Both the position numbers and the translations under genes were made by a program. From Paenarthrobacter nicotinovorans (GTDB lineage: Bacteria; Actinomycetota; Actinomycetes; Actinomycetales; Micrococcaceae), in assembly GCF_021919345.1 (NCBI RefSeq), contig NZ_CP089293.1, positions 1,426,001 through 1,490,000 on the forward strand: a stretch of DNA of 64,000 nt. Direction: 5' to 3'. Under the pieces are notes generated by a model. That model saw only the letters and a list, made by a program, of their open reading frames with translations, ran no database searches and was not told the origin of the DNA. Positions 25,091 to 35,205 of the stretch are shown here, one piece after another. Numbering within the stretch: position 1 is the first letter of the stretch; each line of letters begins with the position of its first letter.

Positions 25091-26807
25091 CGTTGTCCTC
25101 CCTCATCGTTGAGCCGGATCCGGTGGTTCCGGATCCGGCGCCGTCCATCACTCCGGGGATGGTGGCCATGAACACTGCACCGGGCCCTCCTGCGGTTCCC
25201 GGTTCCAAGACGCGGACATCGCCGCCGCGCCGACGCGCCAGCTGCCGTACCAGCGCGAGCCCCAAACCCTGTCCGGCCCCCGGACGTGACGGTTGCTCCG
25301 CCGTCGTGAAGCCCTCAGCGAAAACCTCTTCGGGTTCCAGGCCACCCAAGCCGTCGCCGGAGTCCGCCACCACGATGTGCAGCGCGCCGCCGCCGGGGCT
25401 TTGCTCGTCCAGCAGTTCGATGTCCACCCAGCGCTCCGCGGCAGACCCGGCGACGGCGGCGCTCACTGCGTTGTCGATCAGGTTGCCGAGCACGGTGGTG
25501 ACGTCCTGGGGGTCTGCCACGTGCCCGCGCACCAGGGTTTCGGGGCCGATCCGCAGGGCGACGCCGCGTTCGGAAGCTTCCACGCCCTTGGCGCCGACGA
25601 AGGCCTGGAGGTAGGGATCCTGCAACAGTTCGGCTTGCTCCACCGGGAATTTCAACGGTCCGGTGGCTGAGATCCTGGCCAGGTACTCCTTGGCGGAGTC
25701 GTACTGGCCGATGCTCATGAATCCGGCGATGGTGTGCAGCTGGTTGGCGAATTCGTGGCGCTGGGCACGGAGCGCGGTGGACATGGTGCCTACAGCATCC
25801 AGTTGCCGGGTCAGCTGCTGCAATTCGGTGCGGTCGCGCAGCATGACCACCCAGCCGAGGTCTTCCTTCCGGTGCCACGCCTTGCGTGCGCTTGCCACGA
25901 GGACCCGTTCGCCCGCCACGATTTCAACGGCTTCGGCGTCCCGCGCTGCCGGCCGCGTGAGCTGCTTGAGTTGTTCCGGGACGTTGGCCGAGGTCCAGTC
26001 CTGGCCGGTCGCATCAGGGATGTCCAGGAGCCTGGCAGCGGCTGCATTGAATACCGAGATGCGGCCGTCGGCCGCGATGCCGATCACGCCATCATCCACG
26101 CCCTGGAGCACAGCAACCTGGTCATGGACCAGGGTGCTGATCTCTTCAGGTTCCAAGCCGAGGGTGAGCCGCTGGAGCCGGCGGCGGAGCAGGAACGAGG
26201 CAAGGACACCGGCGAGCAGGGCGCCGCCGGCGGTGAGGGCGATGGGCGCGATGTCCCGCACCAGGCTCTTTGTCAGGGACTCCACGGAGTATCCCACGCT
26301 GACTTCGCCCACGATTGTGCCCGGGGCGTCGGGGGAGTAGACGGGCACTTTGGCACCGGCGGAAGGCCCCAGTGTGCCGGTATTGCGTGTGGTGATTTCT
26401 TCGCCGGCGAGGGCCACTGAGGGATCGGTGCTGACCCGTTCACCGAGGCGTGCGGTGTCCGGGTGCGCGAGCCGCAGCCCGGTTTCGTCCGTGATGACGA
26501 CGAACAGCGCGCCGGTCCGGACCCTGGCTGCTTCCGCCGCGTTCTGGAGGGGGCCGGCGGCGAGGACGTCGGGCGGCGGGGTGCCCTCTTCTTTGCTGAT
26601 GGCCTGGACGTCCGCGCGGATGTCCGGATCGGCGGCAACTGTCCTTGCCAGGGTCAGGGCCTGGTTTTCTGCTTCGTCACCGATCCGTTCATACACCAGC
26701 CAGGCGTGGACGATGCCGCTGAGCAGGACTACCAGCAGTACGACCCCGAGCTGGAGGAGGAGGGTCTGGGTGGAAAAGCGCATGCTGGTTCTGTTGTTGC
26801 GGGGCAC
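25083..26807 (-). CDS. CitA/DcuS-type sensor histidine kinase
   Basis: The start was set at GTG 26807 because AAGGAG lies 5 bases upstream; this gives 574 residues, and an ATG eight codons in is possible. Layout: a transmembrane helix near 15-38, an approximately 140-residue periplasmic sensor domain of the CitA/DcuS PAS-like kind, a second helix around 180-205, a cytoplasmic PAS domain (VDDGVIGIAADGRISVFN), the phospho-acceptor region LRAQRHEFANQLHTIAG with His351, and a HATPase domain with NLIDNAVSAA, DSGDGLG and GAGQGLGLALV. This layout is that of kinases sensing external di- and tricarboxylates. It shares an operon with the response regulator. Confidence 0.94.
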   Translation of the reverse strand: MPRNNRTSMRFSTQTLLLQLGVVLLVVLLSGIVHAWLVYERIGDEAENQALTLARTVAADPDIRADVQAISKEEGTPPPDVLAAGPLQNAAEAARVRTGALFVVITDETGLRLAHPDTARLGERVSTDPSVALAGEEITTRNTGTLGPSAGAKVPVYSPDAPGTIVGEVSVGYSVESLTKSLVRDIAPIALTAGGALLAGVLASFLLRRRLQRLTLGLEPEEISTLVHDQVAVLQGVDDGVIGIAADGRISVFNAAAARLLDIPDATGQDWTSANVPEQLKQLTRPAARDAEAVEIVAGERVLVASARKAWHRKEDLGWVVMLRDRTELQQLTRQLDAVGTMSTALRAQRHEFANQLHTIAGFMSIGQYDSAKEYLARISATGPLKFPVEQAELLQDPYLQAFVGAKGVEASERGVALRIGPETLVRGHVADPQDVTTVLGNLIDNAVSAAVAGSAAERWVDIELLDEQSPGGGALHIVVADSGDGLGGLEPEEVFAEGFTTAEQPSRPGAGQGLGLALVRQLARRRGGDVRVLEPGTAGGPGAVFMATIPGVMDGAGSGTTGSGSTMREDNGG

Positions 26808-26839
26808 CGTCACTCCTTTCCTCCAGATCCATTGAAGCA

Positions 26840-26856
26840 TTGAGCATAATGCGCAA
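26840..26856. promoter_or_regulatory. Imperfect 17-bp palindrome between kinase and citrate transporter
   Basis: TTGAGCATAATGCGCAA has half-sites TTGAGCAT and ATGCGCAA around a central A, with one mismatch. It lies 33 bp before the kinase start and about 125 bp before the divergent CitMHS gene. It is a candidate operator for the response regulator or a CRP-like factor; that is inference from position and symmetry. Confidence 0.4.
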
Positions 26857-26981
26857 AACGTTCGCAACGAGCAGTATTCCCAACAATTCCCGGAAACCCC
26901 TGCCAGTGACGGACGCCACCCTAATGTCTGTAGTGCGCATCACACCGACGTGGCGCCATTCACAGTAGTAAGGAGCCGGCC

Positions 26982-28481
26982 GTGCTGGTTTTGCTTGGAT
27001 TCGCAATGATTGCGGTATTCATGGTCCTGATCATGACCAAAAAATTGACGCCCGTCCTGGCGCTGATCATCGTCCCCACCGTCTTCGGCCTTTTCGCCGG
27101 GGCAGGCCTCGGTATCGGTCCCATGGTCATGGATTCCATGAAGTCCATGACGTCCACGGCGGCGCTGCTGATGTTCGCCATCATCTACTTCGGCCTCATG
27201 ATCGACGTCGGACTCTTTGACCCCCTGGTGAAGTTCATCCTCCGCAAGCTGGGCAACGACCCCGCCAAGGTTGTCCTCGGCACCGCCATCCTGGCCGCCG
27301 CAGTGTCCCTCGATGGGGACGGCTCCACCACCTTCATCCTTACTACCGCCGCCATGCTCCCCGTGTACCTGCGCCTCAAGATGAGCCCCGTGGTCCTTAC
27401 CTGTGTGGCAGGCCTGGCCAACGGCACCATGAACATCCTGCCCTGGGGCGGCCCCACCGCACGTGCTGCCACAGCCCTGAAGCTCGACGTCAACGACGTC
27501 TTCGTCCCCATGGTCCCGTCCCTGATCGTCGGCCTGATCGTCGTGCTGGTCTTCTCCTGGCTGCTCGGTCTGCAGGAACGCAACCGCCTCCGCACCACGG
27601 CCCCCGAAATCTGGGGCGACGTCGCTGATCCGTCCGAAGCGTTCGACGGCGGCACTTCACGCGGTGGCGCACTCGCCGCAGCTTCCGGCACGGGCTCCGG
27701 ATCGGGTTCGGGCAAGGGCCGCTTCGGCTTCGGCCGCACCGCAGGCAAGCCCGGCACCGGCGGAGGTTCCGGCGTCGCCGTTCTTGAACGTCCCGAAACC
27801 CTGGTGGACGACCACGACACCGCCATGGCCGACACGGCCCTGGACCCCAACCGCACCACGCTGCGTCCCAAGCTGTTCTGGTTCAACCTGGGCCTCACGG
27901 TTGCCGTCATGGTGACCCTGGTTGCCAACATCGTTCCGCTGCCCTTCGTCTTCATGGTCGGCTCAGCCATCGCCCTGCTGGTGAACTTCCCCAAGGTCAA
28001 GGACCAGGGCGCGCAGCTGATTGCGCACGCGCCGTCAATCGTCGCCGTGGTCAGCATGGTCATGGCAGCCGCTGTCCTGACCGGCGTGCTGAACGGCACG
28101 GGCATGGTCAAGGCAATGTCCGAATGGCTGGTCCAGATCATCCCCGCGGACATGGGCCCGTTCATGGCAGTCATCACCGGCCTGCTGAGCATCCCGATGA
28201 CCTTCTTCATGAGCAACGACGCCTTCTACTTCGGAGTCCTGCCGGTCCTGAGCGAAACCGCAGCCCACTACGGAGTCGGCGCCGCCGACATGGCGCGTGC
28301 TTCCATCACGGGCCAGCCGTTCCACCTGCAGAGCCCCCTGGTTCCGGCCATCCTCCTGCTGGTATCACTGGCCAAGGTCGACCTGGGCGACCACCACAAG
28401 AAGGTGCTCTGGCGCACCGCGGTCATCTCGATCGTCATGCTGGCCGTCGGTGTCCTGACCGGAGCGATCGGCATCGGCTGA
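26982..28481 (+). CDS. CitMHS-family citrate-metal:H+ symporter
   Basis: The 499-residue protein starts at GTG 26982 with AAGGAGC 8 bases upstream. It is hydrophobic throughout with about 11-12 membrane helices, opening MLVLLGFAMIAVFMVLIMTK, with family motifs SLDGDGSTTFILTTAAMLP and GLANGTMNILPWGGPTARAA. CitMHS carriers import citrate complexed with Mg or Ca in symport with protons. A central loop (about 210-295) is Gly/Ser-rich (TGSGSGSGKGRFGFGRTAGK) and longer than in Bacillus CitM/CitH, likely cytoplasmic and disordered. The divergent CitA/CitB-like pair suggests citrate-induced expression. Confidence 0.95.
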   Translation: MLVLLGFAMIAVFMVLIMTKKLTPVLALIIVPTVFGLFAGAGLGIGPMVMDSMKSMTSTAALLMFAIIYFGLMIDVGLFDPLVKFILRKLGNDPAKVVLGTAILAAAVSLDGDGSTTFILTTAAMLPVYLRLKMSPVVLTCVAGLANGTMNILPWGGPTARAATALKLDVNDVFVPMVPSLIVGLIVVLVFSWLLGLQERNRLRTTAPEIWGDVADPSEAFDGGTSRGGALAAASGTGSGSGSGKGRFGFGRTAGKPGTGGGSGVAVLERPETLVDDHDTAMADTALDPNRTTLRPKLFWFNLGLTVAVMVTLVANIVPLPFVFMVGSAIALLVNFPKVKDQGAQLIAHAPSIVAVVSMVMAAAVLTGVLNGTGMVKAMSEWLVQIIPADMGPFMAVITGLLSIPMTFFMSNDAFYFGVLPVLSETAAHYGVGAADMARASITGQPFHLQSPLVPAILLLVSLAKVDLGDHHKKVLWRTAVISIVMLAVGVLTGAIGIG

Positions 28482-28541
28482 CCGCCCGCAGGCGCCGCGA
28501 GCTTCGACTACAAGCTGCGGCACCGCCGAATACGCCGCTGT

Positions 28542-28587
28542 AAATGATCAGCCTGCCGGGTTTGTTGCCTGGCAGGTCTGGTCATTT
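28542..28587. terminator. Hairpin between convergent CitMHS and LCP genes
   Basis: Arms 28542-28560 and 28568-28587 pair with one bulge and a few G-T pairs around a 7-base loop. The stop codon and last codons of the LCP gene lie inside the stem, so the coding end doubles as terminator sequence. It could work in both directions. Confidence 0.55.
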
Positions 28588-30062
28588 GCCGTTTGGCTCG
28601 GAATGCTTCCCTCCGCCGGGGCCGGGACCGGCTTGTCGCCCGAGGCAAAGTCCTCGCCTGCGTAGAGCTGGACGCCCTCAATGCCGGCGGCCTGCTGGAC
28701 GCTGGTAGCCGGAAGTCCGAACATGGCGGCGATGTCGGTTGCGACGTCGTCGAAACCGGCCTGGTAGTAAATCATCGTTTGGGTTTGTGGCTGGGCCTGC
28801 AGCCGGGTTGTCTTGGTGTAGCCGGCGGCGGCCAGCGTCGCGGCGATGGCATTGCTCCGGCCCGTCACGGAAGTGCCGTTGGCAACGGAAACCGGCTGGA
28901 GTGCTTTGTCGAAGGAAGGTTTGGCGGGCGGGCTGGAAGGCTCAGCCGTAGGGGCCGCACCCTGGCTGAGGTCGGCGCTCTGCCGGAGGGCGGAGAAAAG
29001 TTGCGACGCCGCCGGCTCCGCCAAGGCCAGCCGGTTGGGGTCGGACGGCGCGGGCACAGTAGGTACGGTGATGAAGTTGACCTTTGCGGGGTCGATGTTC
29101 TTGAGCCGGTCCGCGATGGTCAGCAGTGCCGGAACGGAGGACAAACCGGTGTCCACTGTGAGGTTGCTGGTCATCGTGTCAGCGATATCCAGCACTTTTT
29201 GCGGGTTGGTCAGTGTGCCTTCGGATTTGAGCTTGCGCACCAGCGAGCCAAGGAAGGCCTGCTGGGCCTGGATGCGGCCCAAGTCCCCGCCGTCGGCGAA
29301 AGCATGCCGGGTGCGCAGGAACGCCAGGGCCTGGTCGCCTTCCACCTGGGAAGTTCCCTTGGGAAGCCGCAGTCCGGAATCGGGATCGTAGACATCCGAG
29401 TTGACGCATACATCCACGCCTCCCACCTTGGTGGAGAGTTCCTTGACGGCATTGAAGTCCGCCATCATGAAGTGGTCGATTTCCAGGCCCGTGAGCTTGT
29501 TGACGGTATCCACGGCGCAGCCAATGCCGGCTTCGGCCATGGCGCTGTTGATCATCGCGTCCTCACGGGCACCATGCTGCTGCTTGGTGGCCTGGTCCTG
29601 GCATTCAGGAACATCCACCATGAGGTCGCGGGGAAAGCTGATGACATTGACGTTGTTGTTGTCTGCCGAAATATCCACCAGCATCATGACGTCCGATTGA
29701 CCGTAGCCCGAAGACTGGTCCGCCGTACCGTACTGGCTGTTCTTGCCGCTGCGGGTGTCGCTGCCCAGGACCAGGATCTGGAGCCGGTCCTTGCGGTCAT
29801 CAACCGGGCCCTCGGTGCGGGCGCCTCCGGCTCCCAGCGCACTCGTGGAGATGTTGGACTGCAACCGCCACAACCAATAGCCGCCGAAGCACAGCACACC
29901 GAGGAGGACTGCGGCTATCACCAGGACGCCGAGCCGCAGCCAGCGGCGACGTTTACGGGTGGGCGAACCGAGGCTGCCGTCAACCAGGTTTCCCTGCCCG
30001 GGGTAGGCAGCAAGAGCTGGGTCGGAGCGGTTGGGGTCGGGACTTTCGTGACGACCTTGCAC
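28548..30062 (-). CDS. LytR-CpsA-Psr (LCP) family cell-wall ligase
   Basis: The 504-residue protein has a short basic cytoplasmic start, one transmembrane helix (about 44-68, LGVLVIAAVLLGVLCFGGYW), an LCP domain (about 95-330: LVLGSDTRSG, SDVMMLVDI, ISFPRDLMVDVP, QALAFLRTRH, DLGRIQAQQAFL) and a C-terminal LytR_C domain (about 385-465: VSVANGTSVTGRSNAIAATL). LCP enzymes move polyprenyl-linked glycopolymers onto peptidoglycan outside the membrane; the Arg and Asp residues that bind the pyrophosphate are present. LytR_C is common in actinobacterial members. It stands alone, divergent from a CtaG-like gene. Confidence 0.95.
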   Translation of the reverse strand: MQGRHESPDPNRSDPALAAYPGQGNLVDGSLGSPTRKRRRWLRLGVLVIAAVLLGVLCFGGYWLWRLQSNISTSALGAGGARTEGPVDDRKDRLQILVLGSDTRSGKNSQYGTADQSSGYGQSDVMMLVDISADNNNVNVISFPRDLMVDVPECQDQATKQQHGAREDAMINSAMAEAGIGCAVDTVNKLTGLEIDHFMMADFNAVKELSTKVGGVDVCVNSDVYDPDSGLRLPKGTSQVEGDQALAFLRTRHAFADGGDLGRIQAQQAFLGSLVRKLKSEGTLTNPQKVLDIADTMTSNLTVDTGLSSVPALLTIADRLKNIDPAKVNFITVPTVPAPSDPNRLALAEPAASQLFSALRQSADLSQGAAPTAEPSSPPAKPSFDKALQPVSVANGTSVTGRSNAIAATLAAAGYTKTTRLQAQPQTQTMIYYQAGFDDVATDIAAMFGLPATSVQQAAGIEGVQLYAGEDFASGDKPVPAPAEGSIPSQTANDQTCQATNPAG

Positions 30063-30167
30063 AGGGCCGGCCTTTCCTTGGGGGTCAGAAGCGGCTCATA
30101 TTACTGAGCCATTCTGGGAATTTCCCCCATCGGCCAACCGCTCAGGCGGTGGGAATATCATGGGCTG

Positions 30168-31046
30168 GTGCCGCCACTTGAACTCCTTGGCAGTGCCTGG
30201 CGAATCGACTGGGCAGCCGTCGCAATGATCAGCACGTTTGGCGTGCTCTACGGCCTGGGGATCAGGGCCGCCACCAGGAACGGCCATAGATGGCCCCTCT
30301 GGCGGGCGGCTGCGTTCTACGGTCCCGGCCTGGGATCCATGGCTGTCCTTTGCTGCGGATTCACCGGGGTCTACAGTGCCGATCTTCGCTGGGCATTTAC
30401 CCTCAAAGTCTCCTTGCTCCTTTTTGTCGTCCCACTGTTGCTGGGGCTGGGCCGGCCGATCACGCTGGCCCGTGCGGCACTGCCAGACACGGGCACAGCG
30501 GTGCTGAACGCAGTGCTGGCCCACCGCGTTGTGCGCTTCTTCAGCAACTCGCTGGCCGCCCCGCTGATCGGATTGGCGCTTTTCTCCACCTTCCTGACAC
30601 CGGCCTTCCATGCGCTGCGTGCCGATCCGTTGGCCGAAACCCTGCTGACCGTCTGCATTCCCTTGCTGGGCCTCCTGATGGCCCTGCCCATCATCGAAGA
30701 AGCGGATTTCCAGCGCTCCAGCGCGTACATCACCCTGGAGTTCGTGTTCGTTTTCATTGAGCTTCTGGCAGATGCCGTGCCGGGTATCCTGCTGCGTCTC
30801 AACGGCCAGGTCCTGGACCACGTCATGACAACCCAGGCCATGGCGGGGTGGTTCCCGGACCCGCTACGCGACCAGCAACTGGCGGGGGATGTCCTCTGGT
30901 TCATCTGCGAAATCGTCGATCTGCCACTTATCATCCTCATGTTCATCCGTTTCTCCAGGAGCGACAAACGTGAGGCGCGCGGTTTCGATGAACTGACGGA
31001 CGCGCAACTGGAGGAGCTGAACGCGCAGCACCTGAACCGGCGCTGA
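30168..31046 (+). CDS. CtaG-like cytochrome c oxidase assembly membrane protein
   Basis: This 292-residue protein from GTG 30168 has about seven hydrophobic helices. The pattern FLTPAFHALRADPLAETLL, the paired acidic residues after LLGLLMALPIIEEAD, and the ending GDVLWFICEIVDLPLIILM are those of the actinobacterial caa3_CtaG/DUF family. Members are linked to copper delivery or assembly of cytochrome oxidase, though the family is loosely defined, and the usual pair of conserved His residues is not obvious here. It precedes gatC by 61 bp, but a functional link is unlikely. Confidence 0.8.
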   Translation: MPPLELLGSAWRIDWAAVAMISTFGVLYGLGIRAATRNGHRWPLWRAAAFYGPGLGSMAVLCCGFTGVYSADLRWAFTLKVSLLLFVVPLLLGLGRPITLARAALPDTGTAVLNAVLAHRVVRFFSNSLAAPLIGLALFSTFLTPAFHALRADPLAETLLTVCIPLLGLLMALPIIEEADFQRSSAYITLEFVFVFIELLADAVPGILLRLNGQVLDHVMTTQAMAGWFPDPLRDQQLAGDVLWFICEIVDLPLIILMFIRFSRSDKREARGFDELTDAQLEELNAQHLNRR

Positions 31047-31107
31047 AGCCGGTGCACAGCCAAGTAGACTGGTTCGGAAAACCATTTGAACTTTGCAGGG
31101 GAGATCC

Positions 31108-31404
31108 ATGGCTGCGATCAACCGTGACGACGTCGCGCATCTTGCGCGTCTGGCTCACATTGAAATGAGTGCCGAAGAACTGGACAGGATGGCTGTTGAG
31201 CTTGCTGTCATCGTGGATTCGGTAAAGAGCGTGAGCGAGGCTGCCGGGGACGATGTTCCGGCGACATCGCACCCGATTCCGTTGACCAACGTGTTCCGTG
31301 AGGACGTCGTGGGTCACACATTCACGGCCGAACAGGCGCTGTCCGGCGCTCCGGATGCTTTCGAGAACCGTTTCAAGGTCCCGGCAATCCTGGATGAGGA
31401 CTAA
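31108..31404 (+). CDS. gatC: Glutamyl-tRNA(Gln) amidotransferase subunit C
   Basis: GatC (98 residues) is the small subunit that clamps GatA to GatB in the enzyme converting Glu-tRNA(Gln), and in many bacteria Asp-tRNA(Asn), to the amidated form. The start ATG at 31108 was taken because [18 protein letters not shown] is the conserved N terminus and a GGGGAG lies 6 bases upstream; an in-frame start 15 bp earlier is not needed. The C terminus [14 protein letters not shown] is typical. It is followed after 5 bp by gatA. Confidence 0.97.
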   Translation: MAAINRDDVAHLARLAHIEMSAEELDRMAVELAVIVDSVKSVSEAAGDDVPATSHPIPLTNVFREDVVGHTFTAEQALSGAPDAFENRFKVPAILDED

Positions 31405-31409
31405 TCACT

Positions 31410-32978
31410 ATGACTGAGCTGAAGAACGAACTCATCCGCCACTCCGCTGCCGACCTCGCAGCCAAGCTGGCCGCCCGCGAAGTTTCCGCCGTCGAGGTGA
31501 CGCAGGCGCACCTCGACCGCATTGCCGACGTCGACGGTCAGGTTAATGCGTTCCTGCACGTTAACAGCGAAGAGGCTTTGGCCGTTGCCGCCGACGTCGA
31601 CGCTGCCCGCGCTGCCGGCGGTGCCGCTGCCGAGGAACTGCACGCCCTTGCCGGCGTGCCGATCGCGGTCAAGGACCTCATTGTCACCATTGGCCAGCCG
31701 ACCACCGCTGGTTCGAAGATCCTTGAGGGCTGGCACAGCCCGTATGACGCCACTGTGGTGAAGAAGCTTCGCGCGGCCAGGATGCCCATCCTGGGCAAGA
31801 CCAACCTGGATGAGTTCGCCATGGGTTCCTCCACGGAGCACTCTGCGTTCGGACCCACCCGCAACCCGTGGGACCTGGACCGCATCCCCGGCGGTTCGGG
31901 CGGTGGCTCCGCGGCCGCCGTCGCCGCTTTCGAAGCGCCCCTGGCGCTCGGCACGGACACCGGTGGTTCTATCCGCCAGCCCGGTGCCGTCACTGGAACC
32001 GTCGGCGTCAAGCCCACCTACGGCGCTGTTTCCCGCTACGGTGCCATCGCCATGGCGTCCTCGCTGGACCAGATCGGCCCGGTGTCCCGTACCGTGCTTG
32101 ACTCGGCCCTGCTCCAGGAAGTCATTGGCGGTCACGACCCCTTCGACTCCACGTCCCTGACCGATCCGTTCAACAACCTGGTTGCCGCCGCCCGCGTGGG
32201 CAACGTCGCCGGGATGAGGATCGGCATCGTCAAAGAGCTGCACGGCGAGGGCTACCAGGCCGGCGTCGAGAACCGTTTCAACGAGTCGCTCCAGATCCTC
32301 AAGGACGCCGGTGCGGAAATCGTCGAGGTTTCCTGCCCCAACCTGAAGTACGCCCTGGGTGCCTACTACCTGATCATGCCGTCCGAGGTCTCCAGCAACC
32401 TGGCCAAGTTCGACGGCGTCCGCTTCGGCTTGCGAGTCCTGCCCAAGGACGGTCCGATGACCATCGAACGCGTGATGGGTGCCACCAGGGCTGCCGGCTT
32501 CGGCGATGAGGTCAAGCGCCGCATCATCCTGGGAACCTATGCGCTGAGCGCCGGTTACTACGACGCCTACTACGGTTCCGCGCAGAAGGTCCGCACCCTG
32601 ATCCAGCGTGACTTCGACGCCGCTTTTGCCCAGGCCGATGTCCTGATCTCCCCGACGGCGCCCACCACGGCGTTCAAGCTGGGGGAGAAGCTTGATGATC
32701 CCTTGGCCATGTACCTGAACGACGTCGCCACGATTCCCGCGAACCTCGCCGGTATCCCCGGCCTGTCCCTGCCGGGTGGCCTGGCTGATGAGGACGGCCT
32801 GCCCGTCGGCATCCAGCTGCTGGCTCCGGCCCGCGAAGATGCCCGTCTGTACCGCGTGGGTGCGGTCCTCGAGTCCATCCTTGAAGAGAAGTGGGGCGGC
32901 CCGATTCTGGCGCAGGCGCCGGAACTGAAAAGTGCTGCCCTTGGCGCAACGTCCAACACCGCCGGAGGTTCCAACTAA
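31410..32978 (+). CDS. gatA: Glutamyl-tRNA(Gln) amidotransferase subunit A
   Basis: GatA is the amidase subunit that releases ammonia from glutamine. The 522-residue frame shows the amidase-signature triad: Lys in PIAVKDLI (about residue 88), the Gly/Ser-rich stretch [16 protein letters not shown] (about 160), and the nucleophilic Ser in [11 protein letters not shown] (about 188). Length and motifs are complete. Its stop codon overlaps the start of gatB by one base (TAATG), fitting equal synthesis of the subunits. Confidence 0.98.
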   Translation: MTELKNELIRHSAADLAAKLAAREVSAVEVTQAHLDRIADVDGQVNAFLHVNSEEALAVAADVDAARAAGGAAAEELHALAGVPIAVKDLIVTIGQPTTAGSKILEGWHSPYDATVVKKLRAARMPILGKTNLDEFAMGSSTEHSAFGPTRNPWDLDRIPGGSGGGSAAAVAAFEAPLALGTDTGGSIRQPGAVTGTVGVKPTYGAVSRYGAIAMASSLDQIGPVSRTVLDSALLQEVIGGHDPFDSTSLTDPFNNLVAAARVGNVAGMRIGIVKELHGEGYQAGVENRFNESLQILKDAGAEIVEVSCPNLKYALGAYYLIMPSEVSSNLAKFDGVRFGLRVLPKDGPMTIERVMGATRAAGFGDEVKRRIILGTYALSAGYYDAYYGSAQKVRTLIQRDFDAAFAQADVLISPTAPTTAFKLGEKLDDPLAMYLNDVATIPANLAGIPGLSLPGGLADEDGLPVGIQLLAPAREDARLYRVGAVLESILEEKWGGPILAQAPELKSAALGATSNTAGGSN

Positions 32979-34486
32979 TGTCCGTCGACGCAACCCTGAG
33001 CTTCGAAGAAGCCATGGAGAAGTACGATCCCGTCCTGGGGTTCGAGGTCCACGTGGAACTCAACACCAAGACCAAGATGTTCTCCTCGGCACCCAACGTC
33101 TTCGGTGACGAGCCGAACACCAACGTCAACGAAGTTGACCTCGGCATGCCCGGCGTTCTTCCGGTGGTCAACAAGGCCGCTGTGGAGTCCTCCATCAAAA
33201 TCGGCCTTGCCCTGAACTGCAAAATCGCCGAGTCCTGCCGCTTCGCCCGGAAGAACTACTTCTACCCGGACACCCCCAAGAACTTCCAGACCTCGCAGTA
33301 CGATGAGCCGATCGCCTATGACGGTTACCTCGACATCGAGCTGGAGGACGGCACGGTCTTCCGCGTGGAGATCGAACGCGCCCACATGGAAGAGGACGCC
33401 GGCAAGCTGACCCACATGGGTGGCGCTGCGGGCCGTATCCAGGGAGCCGACTACTCCTTGGTGGACTACAACCGCTCCGGTGTGCCGCTGGTGGAAATCG
33501 TCACCAAGCCGATCGAGGGTGCCGGCAGCCGCGCCCCTGAACTGGCCAAGGCCTACGTCGCGGCCGTCCGCGAGATCGTGAAGAACCTCGGCGTCTCCGA
33601 TGCCAAGATGGAGCGCGGCAACGTCCGTTGCGATGCCAACGTCTCGCTGCGGCCGCATGGCCGTGAACGCTTCGGCATCCGTTCGGAAACCAAGAACGTC
33701 AACTCCCTGCGCGCCGTCGAGCACGCCGTACGTTATGAAATCCAGCGCCACGCCGCGGTCCTTGAGTCCGGTGAACCGGTCATCCAGGAGACGCGCCACT
33801 GGCACGAGGACACGCGTTCGACGACGTCGGGCCGGCCCAAGTCCGACGCTGACGATTACCGCTACTTCCCGGAGCCGGACCTGGTTCCCGTCGTCGCTTC
33901 CCGCGAGTGGGTTGAGGAATTGCGCGCCACCCTTCCCGAGCCGCCTGCTGAGCGTCGCAAGCGCCTCAAGGAAGCCTGGGGCTACTCGGATCTGGAGTTC
34001 CGCGATGTCGTGAACGCCGGGGTCATGGACTCGATCGAGGAAACCATTGCCGCCGGCGCATCTGCCGATGTTGCCCGCAAGTGGTGGATGGGTGAGATCG
34101 TCGGCCGCGCCAAGGTGGCCGACGTCGATCCTTCCGAGCTCGGCGTCACGCCGCAGGTCATCGTCGAGCTGAACAAGCTCGTCGAGGGCGGCAAGATCAA
34201 CAACAAGATGGCCACGCAGGTCCTGGACGGCGTCCTTGCCGGCGAAGGAACTCCGGCGGAGATCGTTGAAAAGCGCGGCTTGGCGGTCGTGTCCGACGAC
34301 GGTCCCCTCCTGGAAGCCATCGACGCCGCCCTGGCGGCACAGCCTGACGTCGCGGAGAAGATCCGTGGTGGCAAGATCCAGGCCATCGGCGCGATTGTTG
34401 GCGGCGTCATGAAGGCCACCCGTGGCCAGGCAGACGCAGGCCGTGTCCGCGAGCTGATCCTGGAGAAGCTCGGCGTCGAGGGCTAG
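32978..34486 (+). CDS. gatB: Aspartyl/glutamyl-tRNA(Asn/Gln) amidotransferase subunit B
   Basis: GatB binds the mischarged tRNA and phosphorylates its side chain. The 502-residue frame begins at ATG 32978, overlapping gatA; the conserved opening [20 protein letters not shown] follows, so the longer upstream frame is not used. The cradle motifs [29 protein letters not shown] and [16 protein letters not shown] are present, and the C-terminal YqeY-like tail domain (from about 390) is complete. A strong terminator follows directly. Confidence 0.98.
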   Translation: MSVDATLSFEEAMEKYDPVLGFEVHVELNTKTKMFSSAPNVFGDEPNTNVNEVDLGMPGVLPVVNKAAVESSIKIGLALNCKIAESCRFARKNYFYPDTPKNFQTSQYDEPIAYDGYLDIELEDGTVFRVEIERAHMEEDAGKLTHMGGAAGRIQGADYSLVDYNRSGVPLVEIVTKPIEGAGSRAPELAKAYVAAVREIVKNLGVSDAKMERGNVRCDANVSLRPHGRERFGIRSETKNVNSLRAVEHAVRYEIQRHAAVLESGEPVIQETRHWHEDTRSTTSGRPKSDADDYRYFPEPDLVPVVASREWVEELRATLPEPPAERRKRLKEAWGYSDLEFRDVVNAGVMDSIEETIAAGASADVARKWWMGEIVGRAKVADVDPSELGVTPQVIVELNKLVEGGKINNKMATQVLDGVLAGEGTPAEIVEKRGLAVVSDDGPLLEAIDAALAAQPDVAEKIRGGKIQAIGAIVGGVMKATRGQADAGRVRELILEKLGVEG

Positions 34487-34502
34487 ACGCCTGTATTTCC
34501 CT

Positions 34503-34543
34503 ACAAAGCAGGCCGCAGTTGATGCTGCGGCCTGCTTTGTTTT
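34503..34543 (+). terminator. Rho-independent terminator after gatCAB
   Basis: Perfect 16-bp inverted repeat (arms 34503-34518 and 34525-34540, arm ACAAAGCAGGCCGCAG) with a 6-base loop, followed by TTT. It is 16 bp after the gatB stop and is the clearest intrinsic terminator in this part of the window. Confidence 0.9.
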
Positions 34544-34560
34544 GGGCGCACAATGGATGC

Positions 34561-35205
34561 ATGGCCACTCTCAAACCGGGCCTTCGGAAGGCCCTTCGTG
34601 CCGGCGGAATCGCTGTCACCTTGACCTGCGCCGGAGGCGCTGCCGTGTGGGCCGGCACTCAGAGCCCTTCAGGGACGCAGGGACCTTCAGCCACGCCAAG
34701 TTCCTCTGCTTCCGCCAAGCCTTCCCAGGCGGCCCCATCCCAGGCGGCCCGGGGCCAGGCCATTCATGGCGAACACGTCGTCAAGCAGCCGGACGGGAGC
34801 TACCGCACCGTCCTCACCCAGGCCGGAACCATTGATTCGGTGAGTGGCTCCGACATCACGGTGAAGAGCGAAGACGGCTTCACCCAGGGGTATGCGATCA
34901 CCACCGACACAAGGATCGCCAAGATTCCCGCCGACGTGTCGCAGCTCCGCAACGGCAATGGCAACGGCAATGGCAACGGCAAGAGCAAGCCTGCATTGCC
35001 GTCGGTGACGGCTGCCGAGCTGAAAGCCGGTGACAAGGTCCACATCAGCGGCATCAAGGACGGCGGCACCGTGACCGCAACAAAGATCGTCGCCGGTGAG
35101 CTGCCGGCCGGCATCAAGGGTGGGCACGGCCTCATGGGTGGGCACGGCCTCATGGGCGGGCACCGCGGGCACGGACCCAGGCAGGCTACAGAGCTACGGT
35201 CCTGA
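34561..35205 (+). CDS. Secreted DUF5666-like protein with low-complexity repeats
   Basis: The frame from ATG 34561 gives 214 residues; an earlier in-frame start lies inside the terminator and is rejected. A signal sequence (about 1-33, RAGGIAVTLTCAGGAAVWAG) is followed by a Ser/Pro/Ala-rich linker and a beta-rich region resembling DUF5666: GTIDSVSGSDITVKSEDG, then LKAGDKVHISGIKDGGTVTA. Two short repeats stand out: (NG)5 in the middle and GGHGLM twice before a His/Gly-rich end, GGHRGHGPR, that could bind metal. The start is weak in ribosome signal. It overlaps the convergent FGE-like gene by 20 bp. Function unknown. Confidence 0.7.
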   Translation: MATLKPGLRKALRAGGIAVTLTCAGGAAVWAGTQSPSGTQGPSATPSSSASAKPSQAAPSQAARGQAIHGEHVVKQPDGSYRTVLTQAGTIDSVSGSDITVKSEDGFTQGYAITTDTRIAKIPADVSQLRNGNGNGNGNGKSKPALPSVTAAELKAGDKVHISGIKDGGTVTATKIVAGELPAGIKGGHGLMGGHGLMGGHRGHGPRQATELRS

